A stretch of DNA of 6,468 nucleotides from Acidimicrobium sp. UBA3029 (GTDB lineage: Bacteria > Actinomycetota > Acidimicrobiia > Acidimicrobiales > Ilumatobacteraceae), in assembly GCA_002367695.1 (NCBI GenBank), contig DFDK01000092.1:1-6468 (forward strand). The letters are read 5' to 3'. Of this stretch, positions 6,413-6,468 are shown one piece after another (within the stretch, counting starts at the first letter, position 1; every line of letters starts with the position of its first letter). The notes below the pieces were generated by a model that was given only the letters and a program-made list of their open reading frames with translations, did not search any database and had not been told where the DNA came from. Both the position numbers and the translations under genes were made by a program.

Positions 6413-6468
6413 ATGTCTCTTTGTCGCGCGATCCCACTGTGGCAAGACGGTGTCGAGTTTGATGCAGC
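6413..6468 (+). CDS. Possible start of a further gene, cut off by the right edge
   Basis: From ATG 6413 the frame stays open for the remaining 18 codons and reads MSLCRAIPLWQDGVEFDA. It begins 12 bases after the preceding stop, in the same frame and direction as the operon, which would suit a sixth operon member. No Shine-Dalgarno site is visible before it and another frame is also open to the edge, so this is weak evidence. I do not recognise the fragment; IPLWxxG near an N-terminus is seen in some esterases, but too little is present to say. Confidence 0.3.
   Translation, partial: MSLCRAIPLWQDGVEFDA

Overview
The window holds the left part of one minus-strand gene and, diverging from it, a tight run of five plus-strand metabolic genes, followed by what may be the first codons of a sixth. 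By eye the base composition is near 50% G+C, with many TTG leucine and TCG serine codons. There are no RNA genes, insertion sequences, CRISPR arrays or long repeats. The gene mix and codon style would fit a free-living bacterium, perhaps an aquatic actinobacterium (Acidimicrobiia-like) or an alphaproteobacterium. That placement is a guess from style, not a demonstrated assignment.

Layout: 1-770 (minus) is a Stf0-family PAPS-dependent sulfotransferase that starts at GTG and runs off the left edge. 771-864 is the divergent intergenic region. 865-2361 is a PuuC-like aldehyde dehydrogenase. 2373-3290 is a beta-hydroxyacid dehydrogenase of the 3-hydroxyisobutyrate dehydrogenase family. 3328-4056 is a class II aldolase/adducin-family protein. 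4101-5180 is a medium-chain zinc alcohol dehydrogenase. 5195-6400 is an enolase-superfamily (mandelate racemase/muconate lactonizing type) sugar-acid dehydratase-like protein. 6413-6468 may begin another gene. Gaps between the five plus-strand genes are 11, 37, 44 and 14 bases, with no obvious terminator, so they look like one operon.

Taken together (inference), the five enzymes resemble a catabolic route for a sugar acid, polyol or related hydroxy acid. The alcohol dehydrogenase would oxidise an alcohol or sugar, and the enolase-superfamily protein would dehydrate or isomerise an acid. The aldolase-like protein would cleave or otherwise transform an intermediate, while the aldehyde dehydrogenase and hydroxyacid dehydrogenase would handle aldehyde and hydroxyacid/semialdehyde products. 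No kinase, regulator or transporter lies in the window, so the substrate cannot be named.

Two of the enzymes depart from the textbook active site of their superfamily. The enolase-superfamily protein has Gly where the first Mg ligand (Asp) is expected and Asn where the Asp of the His-Asp dyad is expected. The aldolase-like protein keeps its metal histidines but has Ala at the position of the catalytic Glu of fuculose-phosphate aldolase. These make the operon a reasonable candidate for a pathway whose chemistry is not yet described, although both changes may be normal for their subfamilies.
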